A DNA stretch of 64,000 bases from Ascarosepion bandense (lineage: Eukaryota > Mollusca > Cephalopoda > Sepiida > Sepiidae). Shown in pieces: positions 11,117-20,830 of this stretch. Positions within the stretch are counted from its first letter, which is position 1. Every line of letters begins with the position of its first letter. The position numbers were made by a program, and so were the translations under genes. The notes below the pieces were generated by a model. It made no database searches. It worked only from the letters and a program-made list of their open reading frames with translations, and was not told the origin of the DNA. The stretch is taken from contig JBBBDQ010000308.1 of the NCBI GenBank assembly GCA_037127315.1, forward strand, positions 1,729,501 to 1,793,500. The letters run 5' to 3'.

Positions 11117-11569
11117 CAAGCAGTATAACCCGGCGTTGCTTGGGTGTAATGAAAGCTTCAAAAGTAATGCATGGTCCTGGAGCTCAAACTCTTTGGACGT
11201 TGGCACGAAAGACTAAAAACCAATAGTTGTTTCCAGTTAAAGCGAAACCGTAGACTGAAAAAAAAAAATGAACGGATGTAAGTCAAATTTTGATTTCCTG
11301 GTATCTATATAAAATTTTCTGCACTATTGTAAGAACTGCAACCTTGAGACTTCTGAATATCGTTTCTTATGTCTTTGTCTATGAGGGTATCAAATTTGTT
11401 TAAAATCGGACCACTTCTTCTATAACCAGATTTTTTCGATTATCAATTTTCGATATTTATCGGGGGTACCTCGACACAAAACCTAGCTAAGAACACTCGC
11501 AGACGCTTAGAGTAAAACTGTGTAAATTTTCAAGAAAATCGGTTCAGCCGTTTCGGAGTCTATAGGCAA

Positions 11570-11615
<46 letters not shown>

Positions 11616-11639
11616 GTTCCATTTATACATAAGCTTAGA
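11117..11639 (-). mobile_element. Non-autonomous Helitron-like element, copy 2
   Basis: Same family and orientation as the copy at 8523. On the minus strand it begins TCTAAGCTT and ends CCCGGGTT...ATACTGCTTG, the last bases mutated from CTAG. A perfect (CA)n run at 11573-11612 lies where other copies have CA or AG repeats. Also lacks the (TA)n middle segment. Confidence 0.7.
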
Positions 11640-11995
11640 TTATTAGCCCTTATGGTTAAAAAGCAACAACAACAATATCAACAATTGTTGAAACTCTAAA
11701 AACAGCAACAAACTTTATTTAAAATAATGTAGAAAAAAAACGGAAGTTCCAGACGCGGTCGCAAATTTCATATCTGAATTCAAATACAATTCAGATGACG
11801 GAATTACCTTTTCTGCTCACTTTAGAAGATACGATAAATTTTCAGACTGAAGCGATTGAGAAAACAAGAAAAATGAAAAAAAAAAAAAAAAAAAACAAGA
11901 AATTTACCAACAGTAGAACTTAAAAAATACTGTAATTTTCTACTACCAAATATTTTGTTTGGAAGAAACAATAAATATTTTGACAATTTATGTTA
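11640..11995. other. No gene seen
   Basis: A-rich sequence with a 19-base A run near 11876-11894. No open frame of note. It borders the Gypsy relic that begins near 12000 and may include its leader. Confidence 0.4.
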
Positions 11996-11999
11996 GCTA

Positions 12000-12600
12000 G
12001 AAAAGTTAGTTAATCAATACTCGTTGGAAATGTGTGAATATGATGAAGAAAGAAGGCGAAGAGTTTGTAACCTATAACTGGAATCGTTAACAAGATGCGT
12101 GAAAGTTAACAAGAGGTGTGAAACGAACTAACTTCGGAGATGTTTTAAGGGATAATTTTCGTTCAATGGTTATCGGCGAAAACAGACGCAGAAATACGGG
12201 TGAGAATCCTAACGAAACTTGCACAGAATACACTTACACTACAGGAATTATCAAATGACTGTCATAGATACCTAAATCTTAGATGCGATGCCGAAGAAAT
12301 TGAAGAAAAAGAATGCGGTTACGTGCAAGTGGAAAAAGATGTAAAAAGAAATGATCCATGCTTCAGGTGTGAAAGGTTACATCACGGAGGCGACTGTCCC
12401 CTTAAGAATTCTAAATGCTACAATTATGTAAAATTGGGCTATAAAAAGTCAGTGTAAAACTAAAGCAAGGAAAACTCAAAAGCTTATCCTATCCGCCGTT
12501 GCGATGGAAAATAATTGGATAAAATCAAAGAAAATTTGTGTATGTAAAAATTAATGAAGTGAATCTCAAAGATGCAACTAAACGCTGGTTGTAATATCAT
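12000..12600 (+). pseudogene. Ty3/Gypsy gag fragment with two decayed zinc knuckles
   Basis: The open stretch at 12200-12457 reads R-I-L-T-K-L-A...L-T-L-Q-E-L, a pattern of gag capsid C-termini in Gypsy elements of the K02A2.6-like type. It then has CFRCERLHHGGDC (first CCHC knuckle, spacing CX2CX4HX3C) and a second knuckle CYNYVKLGYKKSV in which the second Cys and the His have become Tyr. A two-base loss at 12452-12456 destroys the last Cys and causes a stop. Weakly matching capsid sequence lies upstream (12000-12200) in another frame. Integrase pieces of the same type follow at 13093 and 14160. Confidence 0.7.
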
Positions 12601-12605
12601 AATCA

Positions 12606-13080
12606 TCAATAGAATTATCCTACAAACGCGGGTGTCCCTCAAGGCTCTATCCTAGGTCCTGCCCTCTTTCTGATCTACATCAATGATCTCCCCGATGCCA
12701 TAACATCCCAAGTAGGAATGTACGCCGATGATACCACAGTTTACTCTCGCCTCGATCAAAAATCTGGTGTGGGCGACAAGGCGAACCTCGCTGCCGAGCT
12801 TGAAAAGAACCTCCATTCCGTGGTGGACTGTGGTAAGAAATGGCTCGTAAATTTCAATTCTTCCAAAATGAAGCTGCTATCAATTAACCACCACAGACAA
12901 CCGCACCTACCTCCCATTAGCATGGAACAGGTTTTCCTCCCAGAGAGTAAATCACTACGCCTGCTTGGCCTCACACTCTCAGCGGACCTCAAGTGGAATG
13001 ACTTTATCGAATCCATTGCTAAATCCGCTGCTATGAAAGTCGGTTCTCTCTGTCGGCGTCTTTTTGTGCTCTGGTATTAA
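12606..13080 (+). pseudogene. LINE-B reverse-transcriptase fragment
   Basis: One frame is open for about 158 codons and contains AGVPQGSILGPALFLIYIND (RT motif B'), then MYADDTTVYSRLD (catalytic YADD at 12721-12732, both Asp present), then CGKKWLVNFNSSKMKLLSIN and LRLLGLTLSADLKWNDFI (the thumb-side LG box). This order is that of jockey/CR1-type LINE RTs. Upstream RT motifs and the endonuclease are missing, and the sequence runs directly into a Gypsy integrase fragment at 13093. It appears to have replaced the middle of the Gypsy relic. Confidence 0.85.
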
Positions 13081-13092
13081 AATCACCGACCG

Positions 13093-13194
13093 TGAAATTA
13101 CAACCTTGGTCGAAGTTAGATACTCCGTGGTCAAAACTTCACATAAATTTCACAGTAAACGGATCACATTATCTTATGGTAGCAGATAGCTTTA
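13093..13194 (+). pseudogene. Ty3/Gypsy integrase fragment, N-terminal core
   Basis: Reads TPWSKLHINFTVNGSHYLMV followed by ADSF. This corresponds to the start of a retroviral-type integrase core, where the first catalytic Asp (HIDF) is Asn here. It stops abruptly at LINE-A sequence at 13195. The rest of the core resumes at 14160, so the LINE-A block was inserted into this gene. Confidence 0.75.
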
Positions 13195-13323
13195 CTTCTT
13201 CTTTTATGTGCCATGTCCTTTCAGGACATCGGCGATCACGGATTTCCACATCTCCCTGTCCCTGGTGGCTCTTAGCACGGCTTCTCCTGTTACACCATGC
13301 AACCCTCGTTCTGTCATCCACTA
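13195..13323 (-). mobile_element. LINE-A 3' tail, about 130 bp
   Basis: Minus-strand copy of only the last 125 bp of LINE-A, from GGATGACAGAACGAGGGTTG to the GAAGAAG end. It is attached at its upstream side to repeat E. The same 125-bp tail plus E arrangement occurs at 24105 and 58004. Confidence 0.85.
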
Positions 13324-13474
13324 ACTTAAGCCCACAAATCTAGAATATAAATGTATAGAAACTAGCATGGACATAAAATCAGGGATCAGTTTATATATTG
13401 ATTATAATATAAATTTGATCCCCCACTTTATATCCATATTATAATTTCTTAAAAAGCAGTTGGCATATATCTTC
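13324..13474 (-). repeat. Repeat E, copy 1 (SINE-like body on a LINE-A tail)
   Basis: About 150 bp nearly identical to 24233-24372 and 58107-58256. It contains CTAGAATATAAATGTATAG and a self-complementary stretch GGGATCA...TTATAT...ATATAAA-TGATCCC able to fold into a roughly 14-bp hairpin with one asymmetry. On the minus strand it sits between the GAA end of one LINE-A copy and the start of a 125-bp LINE-A tail. Confidence 0.75.
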
Positions 13475-14155
13475 TTCTACGTGCTCTGTTCTTTCAGTAC
13501 GTAGGCGATCATGGCTTCCCACGTCTCCCTATTCATGGTGGCTCTTGGCATGCTTTCTTCTGTTGCACCATGCAACCCTCGTTCCGTCATCCACCTGATC
13601 AAGTCATTCAAATATGTTATCCGCTGCTTTCCCCTGTCTATTTTTCCCTCTATCTGACCTGTTAGTAAAAGGTTCTCCAAGCCTTCCTTCCTCACTGCAT
13701 GTTCCAGGAACTTCAGCTGTCTCTTCCTGATGCTCAGTATTAATTTCCTTTTCGTTTCCATCCATTCAAAAACTTCATCATTGCTCACATGCTTGATCTA
13801 TGATATTCGTAGCATCCTTCTGTAGAACCACATTTCAGCTGCTTCAAGTTTTTTCTTCATCTTCGAAGATATTGTCCAGCATTCACTGTCATATTGAAGA
13901 ATATATTGTAATCCAGTACTCACTTCTTTGTTTCTAGCGTAATTGTCCTCTTTCTTAATACTTTACTCAACTTCTGGAATGTTTCTTTCGCCATGCTAAT
14001 TCGCCTTTGGATCTCAGTGCCGCACTTTCTGTCTTCTGTTAGAACACTTCCTAGGTATTTAATTTTTTGTACTTGATTTTAGAGTCTCTCACCTGTAATT
14101 GGCATTTGGGATTGCCCTTTTTGCTGATGATCATGAATTCGGTTTTCTTATAGAA
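13475..14155 (-). mobile_element. LINE-A copy, C-terminal half
   Basis: Minus-strand LINE-A from the KKTEFMIISKKGNPKCQLQV region (about 14150) through KYLGSVLTED, the RRIS-MAKETFQKL-KVL block and YGSE-WTIS, to the 3' end. The open part 13477-13788 encodes SNDEVFEWMETKRKLILSIR and the tail ERGLHGATEESMPRATMNRE. At least one stop and a frameshift split it. Inserted into the Gypsy integrase relic. Confidence 0.85.
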
Positions 14156-14159
14156 ATTT

Positions 14160-14530
14160 GTAATTGCAAAAAATAACTTCAGTGATTTTTTACACGAACT
14201 GTTTACAAAATATGTTATTCCGAATGACATAGATTCAGGCAATGATACACAATTCATTCTTTACGAATTTGAAGATTTTTGTAAAAATTTATTGATTAAA
14301 CAGATTACTAGTCCGCTTTTTCATCCAAGGTCAAACAGACAAGCTGAACGGTTTGTGGTTACATTTAAGTTTTTAAAAAATCTTTTAAGTTAAAAAAGTG
14401 CAAAGGGTCACGATAAAAATAAAAAAAAATCTTGAGAGCATACCGGATAACGCCAAATCTCAATACGCCGGAAGAATTAATGTTTGCAAGAAAATCTATC
14501 TACCTATTTATTTCAATCAGTTCAAATTTA
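14160..14530 (+). pseudogene. Ty3/Gypsy integrase fragment, C-terminal core
   Basis: Continues the integrase interrupted at 13194: LHELFTKYVIPN, then DTQF (second catalytic Asp box, with the preceding VSDNG garbled), then FEDFCKNLLIKQITSPLFHP followed by RSNRQAER, where the catalytic Glu is kept. A frameshift near 14385 precedes the region reading SIPDNAKSQYAGRINVCKKI. No LTR is seen next to it. With the gag at 12000 this is one nested Gypsy relic. Confidence 0.75.
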
Positions 14531-14728
14531 TCTCTCCGTTTGGTCATAATCTATTTCATTCTATCACAAAACACAAAACAGTAATTTTTGTGACGCAATG
14601 TACAATTACTTTATAACTGTATAATTATATTAAGCTCTATAATCCTCATTATATTGAGTACTGTTCATAATAAAATAAATGCCAGAGCATTCAAAATGAA
14701 AACAAAACCTTGCGTCCTCTTCACCTGG

Positions 14729-14732
<4 letters not shown>

Positions 14733-14783
<51 letters not shown>

Positions 14784-14863
14784 TCTATTCTTATACATCT
14801 ATTTTCTATCTCTGTCTATAACAATCTGTTCAAATTTTTTAATTTCAGTTTATTAAAATCAGA

Positions 14864-14933
<70 letters not shown>

Positions 14934-14946
14934 TACAGTCTGTTCA

Positions 14947-14989
<43 letters not shown>

Positions 14990-15087
14990 ATCTATATATA
15001 TATATATATATCAATTCCAATCAGTTCAAATTTATCTCTCCACTTGGTCATGATCTATTTCGCAATAGTAAAACACACACACACACA

Positions 15088-15125
<38 letters not shown>

Positions 15126-15215
15126 TCTATTCTTATACATCTATTTTCTATCTCTGTCTATAACAATCTGTTCAAATTTTTTAATTTCAGTTTACTAAAA
15201 TCTGAGTCTATTTAA

Positions 15216-15258
<43 letters not shown>

Positions 15259-15270
15259 ACAGTCTGTTCA

Positions 15271-15316
<46 letters not shown>

Positions 15317-15337
15317 ACTATCTATGTAAAACTGTTC

Positions 15338-15383
<46 letters not shown>

Positions 15384-15486
15384 ACAGTCTGTTCATACCT
15401 ATCTATCTATCTATCTATCTATCTATCAATTCCAATCAGTTCAAATTTATCTCTCCACTTGGTCATGATCTATTTCACACTAGTAC

Positions 15487-15557
<71 letters not shown>

Positions 15558-15665
15558 CAGTCTATTCATATGCATCTATTTATCTATCTTTGTCTATGAA
15601 ATAAAATCTATCTAAATCTATTGAAATCTATGTAAATCTATGTAAATCTATTGAAATCTATCTGA
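14733..15665. repeat. Compound microsatellite field (AT, TCTA, CA)
   Basis: Blocks of (AT)n (14733-14782, 15092-15122), long (ATCT)n (14866-14932, 14950-14998, 15216-15258, 15272-15318, 15340-15384, 15400-15427) and (CA)n (15488-15532) are separated by near-identical spacers. These include TCAGTCTATTCTTATACATC at 14780 and again at 15121, and ATTCCAATCAGTTCAAATTT at 14508-14527 (as TTTCAATCAG), 15013 and 15429. The whole field has grown by duplication of a roughly 350-bp block as well as by slippage. Confidence 0.95.
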
Positions 15666-16041
15666 CGGAGGAGATCATGATTCACTACGGTTTCCTGTCA
15701 CTTGTTCCTTTCTAACCTTTTATGATCGCCCTAGCAAGGTGATATAGCCACTAAAACGCAACGGATTACTTACTGTACTTTATTAGACTTCTTTGTAAGT
15801 ATGTCTTTACTATAAAAAATAAACGTTTCCACGAGACCCATAACCTATTAAGTTTGTATGGGTAGCCCAGCTGCAATAGCCTTGGTGTGTCTTGGGCAAG
15901 ATAGCTTGAAGGAACCCATTGTTCTTTAGGTTGATTTTTTTCTATTATCCAAAGTTTTCCTGATATTTGGCTCGCAATTGAGAAAGAAAAAAAGGATTAA
16001 TACCTTTTCCAAGACTATTTGTGCAAAAGTGAACGTAACGG
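15666..16041. other. No gene; weak SINE remnant at the end
   Basis: Sequence without open frames. Positions about 15980-16040 (GGATTAATACCTTTTCCAAG, then ATTTGTGCAAAAGTGAACG) match the middle of the tRNA-derived SINE in minus orientation, so a very diverged partial SINE may lie at 15850-16040. Confidence 0.4.
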
Positions 16042-16975
16042 ACGAAAAAGAAAGAAAGAAAGAAAGAAAGAAAGAACAGGAAAGACATAATGAATGAAAG
16101 AAAAAATGAATGAATGAAAAAATGAATGAATGAATGAAAAATACTATAAAAATTTAAAAAAAAGAATGATAAAACTTAGAAGAAAAAAGAAAGGAATGTT
16201 GGCAAAATAAAAAAAGACAATTTGAAAGAAAAATATAAGAAACAAAAACGAAAGAGCAAAAAACAGATGAAAGAAGAAAAAGTGAAAATAAATAAATAAA
16301 AACAAATAAATAAATAAATAAATAAAAGACAAAACGTACAGAAAAAAAAAAAAACTTTAAAAAGAAAATATGGAACGAAAGACATAAAGAAAGATAAAAA
16401 GAAAGACTATAAAACAAATTTGGAAAAAAAGCAAATAAAAAATTAAGAAGAAAAGAAAGGAAAATTAAGAGAAAGAAATGCAGAAATCATTCGAAAGAAA
16501 AAAGACAAACGATAAGGACGAAAAATTGAAACCATTAAAGAATGAAAGACTAGAGAGAAGGAAAAAAAGAAAGATTAGAAAGAAATAAAAAAAGAAAGAC
16601 AGAAAGACTAAAAAGAAAGAAAGGAAGATTAGAAAGAAGGAAAGAAAGAAAGAAAGACTAGACAGAAAAAACGAACGAAAGTTTTGAAAGAAAGAAAGAA
16701 AAAAAGAAAAAAGAAAGAAAGAAAAAATAGAAAGAAACAAAGAAAGAAAAAATACTTAGAAAATGAAGTAGATTCTGAAAAGAAAGACTGAAAAGAACAA
16801 AAGAAAAGAAAATTTCAAAGCGAGAAAAAAAAATGAAAGAAAAATGTAAAACATATCGACGGAAGAAAAAAAAAACAAAGATTGTATTTAAAACAGGAGA
16901 AAAATCGAAAGAAATAAACAAACAGAATAATAAAAAAAAAAGTGAAAAAAAGAAAAGAAAAGAGAATAAAATGAA
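16042..16975. repeat. Polypurine tract, GAAA-rich, about 930 bp
   Basis: Plus strand almost wholly A and G, built on degenerate (GAAA)n and (GAAT)n with a clean (AAAG)n at 16050-16074. Long 'open frames' on the other strand, rich in Phe, Ser and Leu, are composition artefacts. Such tracts can adopt triplex or unwound structures. Confidence 0.9.
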
Positions 16976-17042
16976 TAAGCATGGATGAATTCATTGCTGG
17001 GAAATAAAAGGTACTTACTTTTTACAACAGAATCGTTTCAAA

Positions 17043-17120
17043 AAATAACTTCACCAGCTCGACCGAGATTCGAACTCGGTTTGCTGATTTTCACTTCTCG
17101 TGTTCCTAAGCATTATGTTA
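17043..17120 (-). mobile_element. tRNA-like SINE head
   Basis: On the minus strand: GTGTAACATAATGCTTAGG (A-box position), ACGAGAAGTGAAAATC, and CCGAGTTCGAATCTCGG, a perfect 5-bp T-arm with the B box GAGTTCGAATC. No matching 7-bp acceptor stem can be found, so it is a tRNA-derived SINE head and not a tRNA gene. The tail differs from the common SINE of this window. Confidence 0.6.
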
Positions 17121-17144
17121 CACGTAAATCAATTTAAATTTCCT

Positions 17145-17513
17145 TAATTCTTCTTCTATGTGCAGTGTTCTTTCAGGCCGTAGGCGATCATTGACCTCCA
17201 CATCTCTCTATCCAACACACCTCTTAACACCTCTTCTCCTGTTACCCGCCTAACCCCGCTCCGCCATCCATCTGCTCAAGTCCATCAAGTGTGTCACACG
17301 TTGCTTTCCCCTGTCTCTCCTTCCCTCTATCCGTCTCGTGAGTATCAAATTCTTCAAGCCCTCATTCCTTATTACATCTCCCACAAACTTCAGCTGTCTT
17401 TTCCATCTTCTTTAAACCTCGTCGTTGCTCAAATGTTCCATCAATATTATTCTCAGCATCCTTCTGTAGAACCACATTTAAGTTGCTTCCAGTCTTTCAT
17501 TCATCTTTGATGA
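17145..17513 (-). mobile_element. LINE-A, 3' part (before the solo LTR)
   Basis: Minus-strand LINE-A 3' part from the GAAGAA end (TTCTTCTATGTGC on plus) to the region AAGTTGCTTCCAGTCTTTC, then GATGA. The copy continues at 17889 after a 370-bp insertion. Diverged by perhaps 15-20 percent from other copies (rough impression). Confidence 0.8.
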
Positions 17514-17883
17514 TGTTGTAGAGGAATATCCTATTCTACCCCGGAATGGATATGGTCCGGTTTATAAAAGACTGTGACTAGAGCAAACTAGCAGCATACG
17601 TCACAAGACTGAAGCATACGTCACTAGACGGGAACATACGTCATTAGACGAGAGCATACGTCACTAGACGGCCGCATATGTCACTGGACGGAAGCATTCT
17701 TCACTAGACGGACGCATACGTCCTAGGCAGAGACATTTTCTACTTGATTGTTATACCTGTTACTATTCGTTGGTGTTCTTGTATGTCTATTGTTTATTGT
17801 ACTGTAGCATAATAAATCTCTTATAATCTATCTTCATTGTTAAGTATTATTCTTTCCTGATTATCCCCTCCCGGGATATATCA
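17514..17883 (+). mobile_element. Solo LTR inserted in LINE-A
   Basis: A 370-bp segment interrupts LINE-A exactly inside its GATGATATTGTCCAG block. It begins TGTTGTAGAGG and ends GGGATATATCA (TG...CA), flanked by GATGA (17509-17513) and AATGA (17884-17888), a probable 5-bp target duplication with one change. Inside are TTTATAAAAG (17561) and AATAAA (17811), in the order expected for a plus-strand LTR, and a run of 20-21-bp tandem units. No internal retrotransposon region is present, so recombination between two LTRs is inferred. Confidence 0.7.
17588..17735. repeat. 20-21-bp minisatellite within the solo LTR
   Basis: About seven head-to-tail units of the type GCATACGTCACTAGACGGAA. Each holds TACGTCA, whose reverse complement TGACGTA is close to a cAMP-response-element half site. 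The last units are degenerate. Confidence 0.85.
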
Positions 17884-18480
17884 AATGAGATTGTTCAGCA
17901 TTCGCTGCGGTAGTGAAGCACAGGCATCCGACAACAATTCAGTACTCTCTTCTTTGTTTCCAGCAAAATATTCCTGTCTCACAGCTTTCTGAATACATTC
18001 TTCCTCACGCTAATACACCTTTAAATCTCAGTGTGGCACAACCATCCTCTGTTAAAACACTTCCCAGATATTTAAATTTTCTGTACCTGATTGATTTTAG
18101 TATCCCCAGCCTGTAGTTGGCATTTTGGGATCCTCTTTTTCTGATGACCATGCATTAAGTTTTCCTGGAGTTTATATCTAGTCCTTTCCGTTCGCCTTTT
18201 TCATCTACCTTCTGTGTAAGTTCTTGTAGTTTCCTTTCCGTGTCTGTTATCAACACTGTATCATCTGCGTATCATATATTATTCAGATTGTGGCCGTCAA
18301 TGACGAATCCTCGAATAACTTTTAGGGTTCTCAGATTGTCTCGCTGTATAGGTTGAATAGCTCCGGTGAGAAGACACATCCTTGTCTTAAACCCATTTCT
18401 ATCTTTGTATATCTGCTGAAATCGTTTCCTGTTCGTATGCAGTCAGTCTTCTGCCGGTACGGGTTCTGAATCTGAAAAAA
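17884..18480 (-). mobile_element. LINE-A, RT part (after the solo LTR)
   Basis: Continuation of the same minus-strand LINE-A, through the KYLGSVLTED block to the RT palm. The plus strand at 18258-18280 (ACTGTATCATCTGCGTATCA) is the reverse complement of the YADDTVL coding box, here damaged by a small indel. It then extends about 200 bp further upstream (LFNLYSE-type block) than most copies. This is the 5'-most LINE-A coding sequence in the window. Confidence 0.8.
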
Positions 18481-18669
18481 TTGTCATCCATAAGCGTTAA
18501 ACTCTTGTCACATTGATGTTAATAATGATGTTATTAAGTGTAATCAGGTAAAATTATAAATTAAATATACGTTTCATTTTGTTATCAATAAAATTATTAT
18601 TACATAGAAACAGCTTTGGTATAGTCTATATCCATGTGAATTTAGTGTATCGAGGCAGCAAGTAATTTT

Positions 18670-18836
18670 CTAAACATATGCTGTTAAATATAAGAAACAA
18701 TGAATGTCTATTATGTTTAATCATGAGCCGTTCTAAACGTTGCATTTTTGCTTTAATTTCAGTTGAAAATAAAGACAAAAATTCTCCAACATTTGGATAA
18801 TTATTTATTGATTTTCTTCTAAGCTTTCAGCTCACA
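18670..18836 (-). repeat. Penelope flanking inverted repeat, left arm
   Basis: Reverse complement of 19366-19546 with scattered mismatches, for example TTTCTAAACATATGCTG here against CAGCATATGTTTAGAAA there. It carries GAAAGCTTAGAAG on the minus strand but not the upstream half of the hammerhead motif. Inverted or partial copies of the terminal repeat next to the coding region are usual for Penelope-like elements. Confidence 0.75.
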
Positions 18837-19167
18837 TGTAGCGTACCAATTTACATGCCCATTCAGAGATTGCATCTCTGATACTAATAAAAAACCTAGT
18901 ACATATATTGGTTTTACTAGAACCACGCTCTCCCGTAAACTTACATGTAATCTTTCTGATCAGAGTACTATTAAACAACATTTCTCTGAAAAACATAAAC
19001 ATGTAGGTAATATCAGACAGATTTTGGTCAACAATACGGTGATCCTAACTCATACACACAGTAAGAAGAACCTGCAGATATTGGAAGCCATGTACATCAA
19101 ATCAAAACAACCAACACTCAATAAAATCAACTTTAAATCCGGAGATAACATATTACATTGCATTTGA
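18823..19167 (+). pseudogene. Penelope-like element, C-terminal GIY-YIG endonuclease
   Basis: One frame is open from 18823 to a TGA at 19165-19167. It contains FTCPFRDC (the Cys cluster that precedes the nuclease in Penelope proteins), TYIGFTRTTLSRKL (YIG box at 18904-18912 with the downstream catalytic Arg), STIKQHFSEKHKHV (His-containing helix) and a final LEAMYIKSKQPTLNKIN, the conserved Glu and 'I..KP.LN' end of this GIY-YIG subfamily. Length from the Cys cluster to the stop is right for the family's C-terminus. The RT half is absent: the frame opens inside the inverted repeat, so the copy is 5' truncated. Confidence 0.85.
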
Positions 19168-19640
19168 CCACATGGTTTTGTTGTCATTTCGCGCTATCAC
19201 GCGGTGTGACGTCATAAAAACTCATCGCAAACTTAAGAACTGCGTTTATTATATTTGGTCACTATTGCCGTTGCCAAGCGGAGTTTTATGTCAACACAAA
19301 ATAAAATCGTCGGTGATGGGGGATGTTATAATATTTCAGTTTAAACAACCTCTCTGAAGATGGCTCATGTGAGCCGAAAGCTTAGAAGAAAATCAATAAA
19401 TAATTATCCAAATATTGGAGAATTTTTGTCTTTATTTTCAACTGAAATTAAAGCCAAAATACGACGTTTAGAACGGCTCATGATTAAACATAACGGACAT
19501 TCATTGTCTCTTATATTTAACAGCATATGTTTAGAAAATCCATGTAAATACAGGCGTTTTTGTTTAAATGTGTATGTGCGTCTTAGATATTTCATTTTCC
19601 GGTCTGAAATCTTTACAAAATGAATAAAGTTTCATTATGC
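19168..19640 (+). mobile_element. Penelope 3' untranslated region and terminal repeat
   Basis: Sequence after the endonuclease stop. It holds a full cAMP-response-type palindrome TGACGTCA at 19208, then a hammerhead motif at 19349-19388, then the right arm of the inverted repeat (19366-19546). The element appears to end before the (GAAA)n at 19679. Confidence 0.6.
19349..19388 (+). ncRNA. Hammerhead ribozyme motif (Penelope type)
   Basis: All core boxes are present in order: CTGAAGA (19354-19360, fits CUGANGA), a perfect stem II GGCTC-ATGT-GAGCC (19362-19375), GAAA (19376-19379), then GCTT. After the core, AGCU (19379-19382) is self-complementary, so stem III would form between two RNAs, as in the dimeric hammerheads known from Penelope elements. 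Cleavage would follow U19383. Stem I pairs CCTCT (19349-19353) with AGAAG (19384-19388) at four of five positions. Structure assigned by eye; activity is unproven. Confidence 0.7.
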
Positions 19641-19659
19641 AAAATTAGCGCAAATTCGT

Positions 19660-19675
19660 TAATCTTATAAAACAC

Positions 19676-19724
<49 letters not shown>

Positions 19725-20778
19725 AAACGTGTTAAAGAAATAACGAAAGATTCTGTAAGGAAAACTAGAAGGAAAGAAATAACGACAATTTGGAAGAAGG
19801 GAAGGACAGAAAGAAAAAAGTTGAAAGGAATGAAGAAAAGAAGTAAGAAAGCATTGAAAAATAAAGGCAAGACTTAATGAAGAAAGAAAAACTTAAAAAA
19901 AAAACTGAACGATGGAAAGGCAATTTGAAAGAAAGAAAAAAGGGTGAAAGAAAGAACGAAAAGTAAAAAGCATAATGTACTGAAAGAAGAACGAACGACA
20001 TTAAAGAAGAAAGTAATAAATATAATTTGAAAGAAAAACTATAAAGAAAGAAAAATTTTAATAAATGAAAATAGAAAATAGAAAACATTGAATGCATTGA
20101 ATAAAGAAGTAAGACTTTGAAAGTAAAACTTAAGTGAAAGAAATGAATAAAAAAGCCTTTTCATGAAATAACGAAAGAAATATAATAATATTATATTTTA
20201 AATGAAGCAATGGAAAAATAACGAGATAGGACAAAAGTAAATTGGTAAACAAGAAGAAAGAAAGAAAGAACGAAAGAATAAGAGAGAAAGAATAAGAGAG
20301 AAATAAAAGAAGTAAAAACTGAAAAAAAAAAGGCCAAAACTTATTGGACATATACAAAAGAAAGTAAAGTTGCTAAAATAGAAAGGAAAGAAAAGAAACA
20401 AAGAAAGAGAACAATTAAGAACATAAGAAGGAAAAAAAGGAAGGAGGAAAGAAAAGGGAAAGAAAGAAACGAGGAAATAAAGACATAAGAAAAAAGTAAA
20501 AAGAAAGAAAGAAAAAGAAAGAAAGAATGAAAGAAAATGAAAATTAAGTAAGAAAAATAAATAAATAAAGAAAGAAAGAAAGAAAGAAAGAAAGAAGAAT
20601 ACGAATGAAAAATTGAAAAGGAGGAACCGGAAAGTATGGAATTAAGAAGTTTTGAAGAAAGAAAGAAAAAAGAAATAAAAAAAGACAGAACGAAAGAAAT
20701 AGAAAATGAAAAAAAAGAAAAGAAATAATATGAATAAAAACCGAAAAAAATTAGAAAAAATAAAATTAGGAAATTTAA

Positions 20779-20830
<52 letters not shown>

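Noticed and set aside
17043..17120. Functional tRNA gene on the minus strand
   Set aside because: No complementary acceptor stem and a poor A box. It fits a SINE head better.
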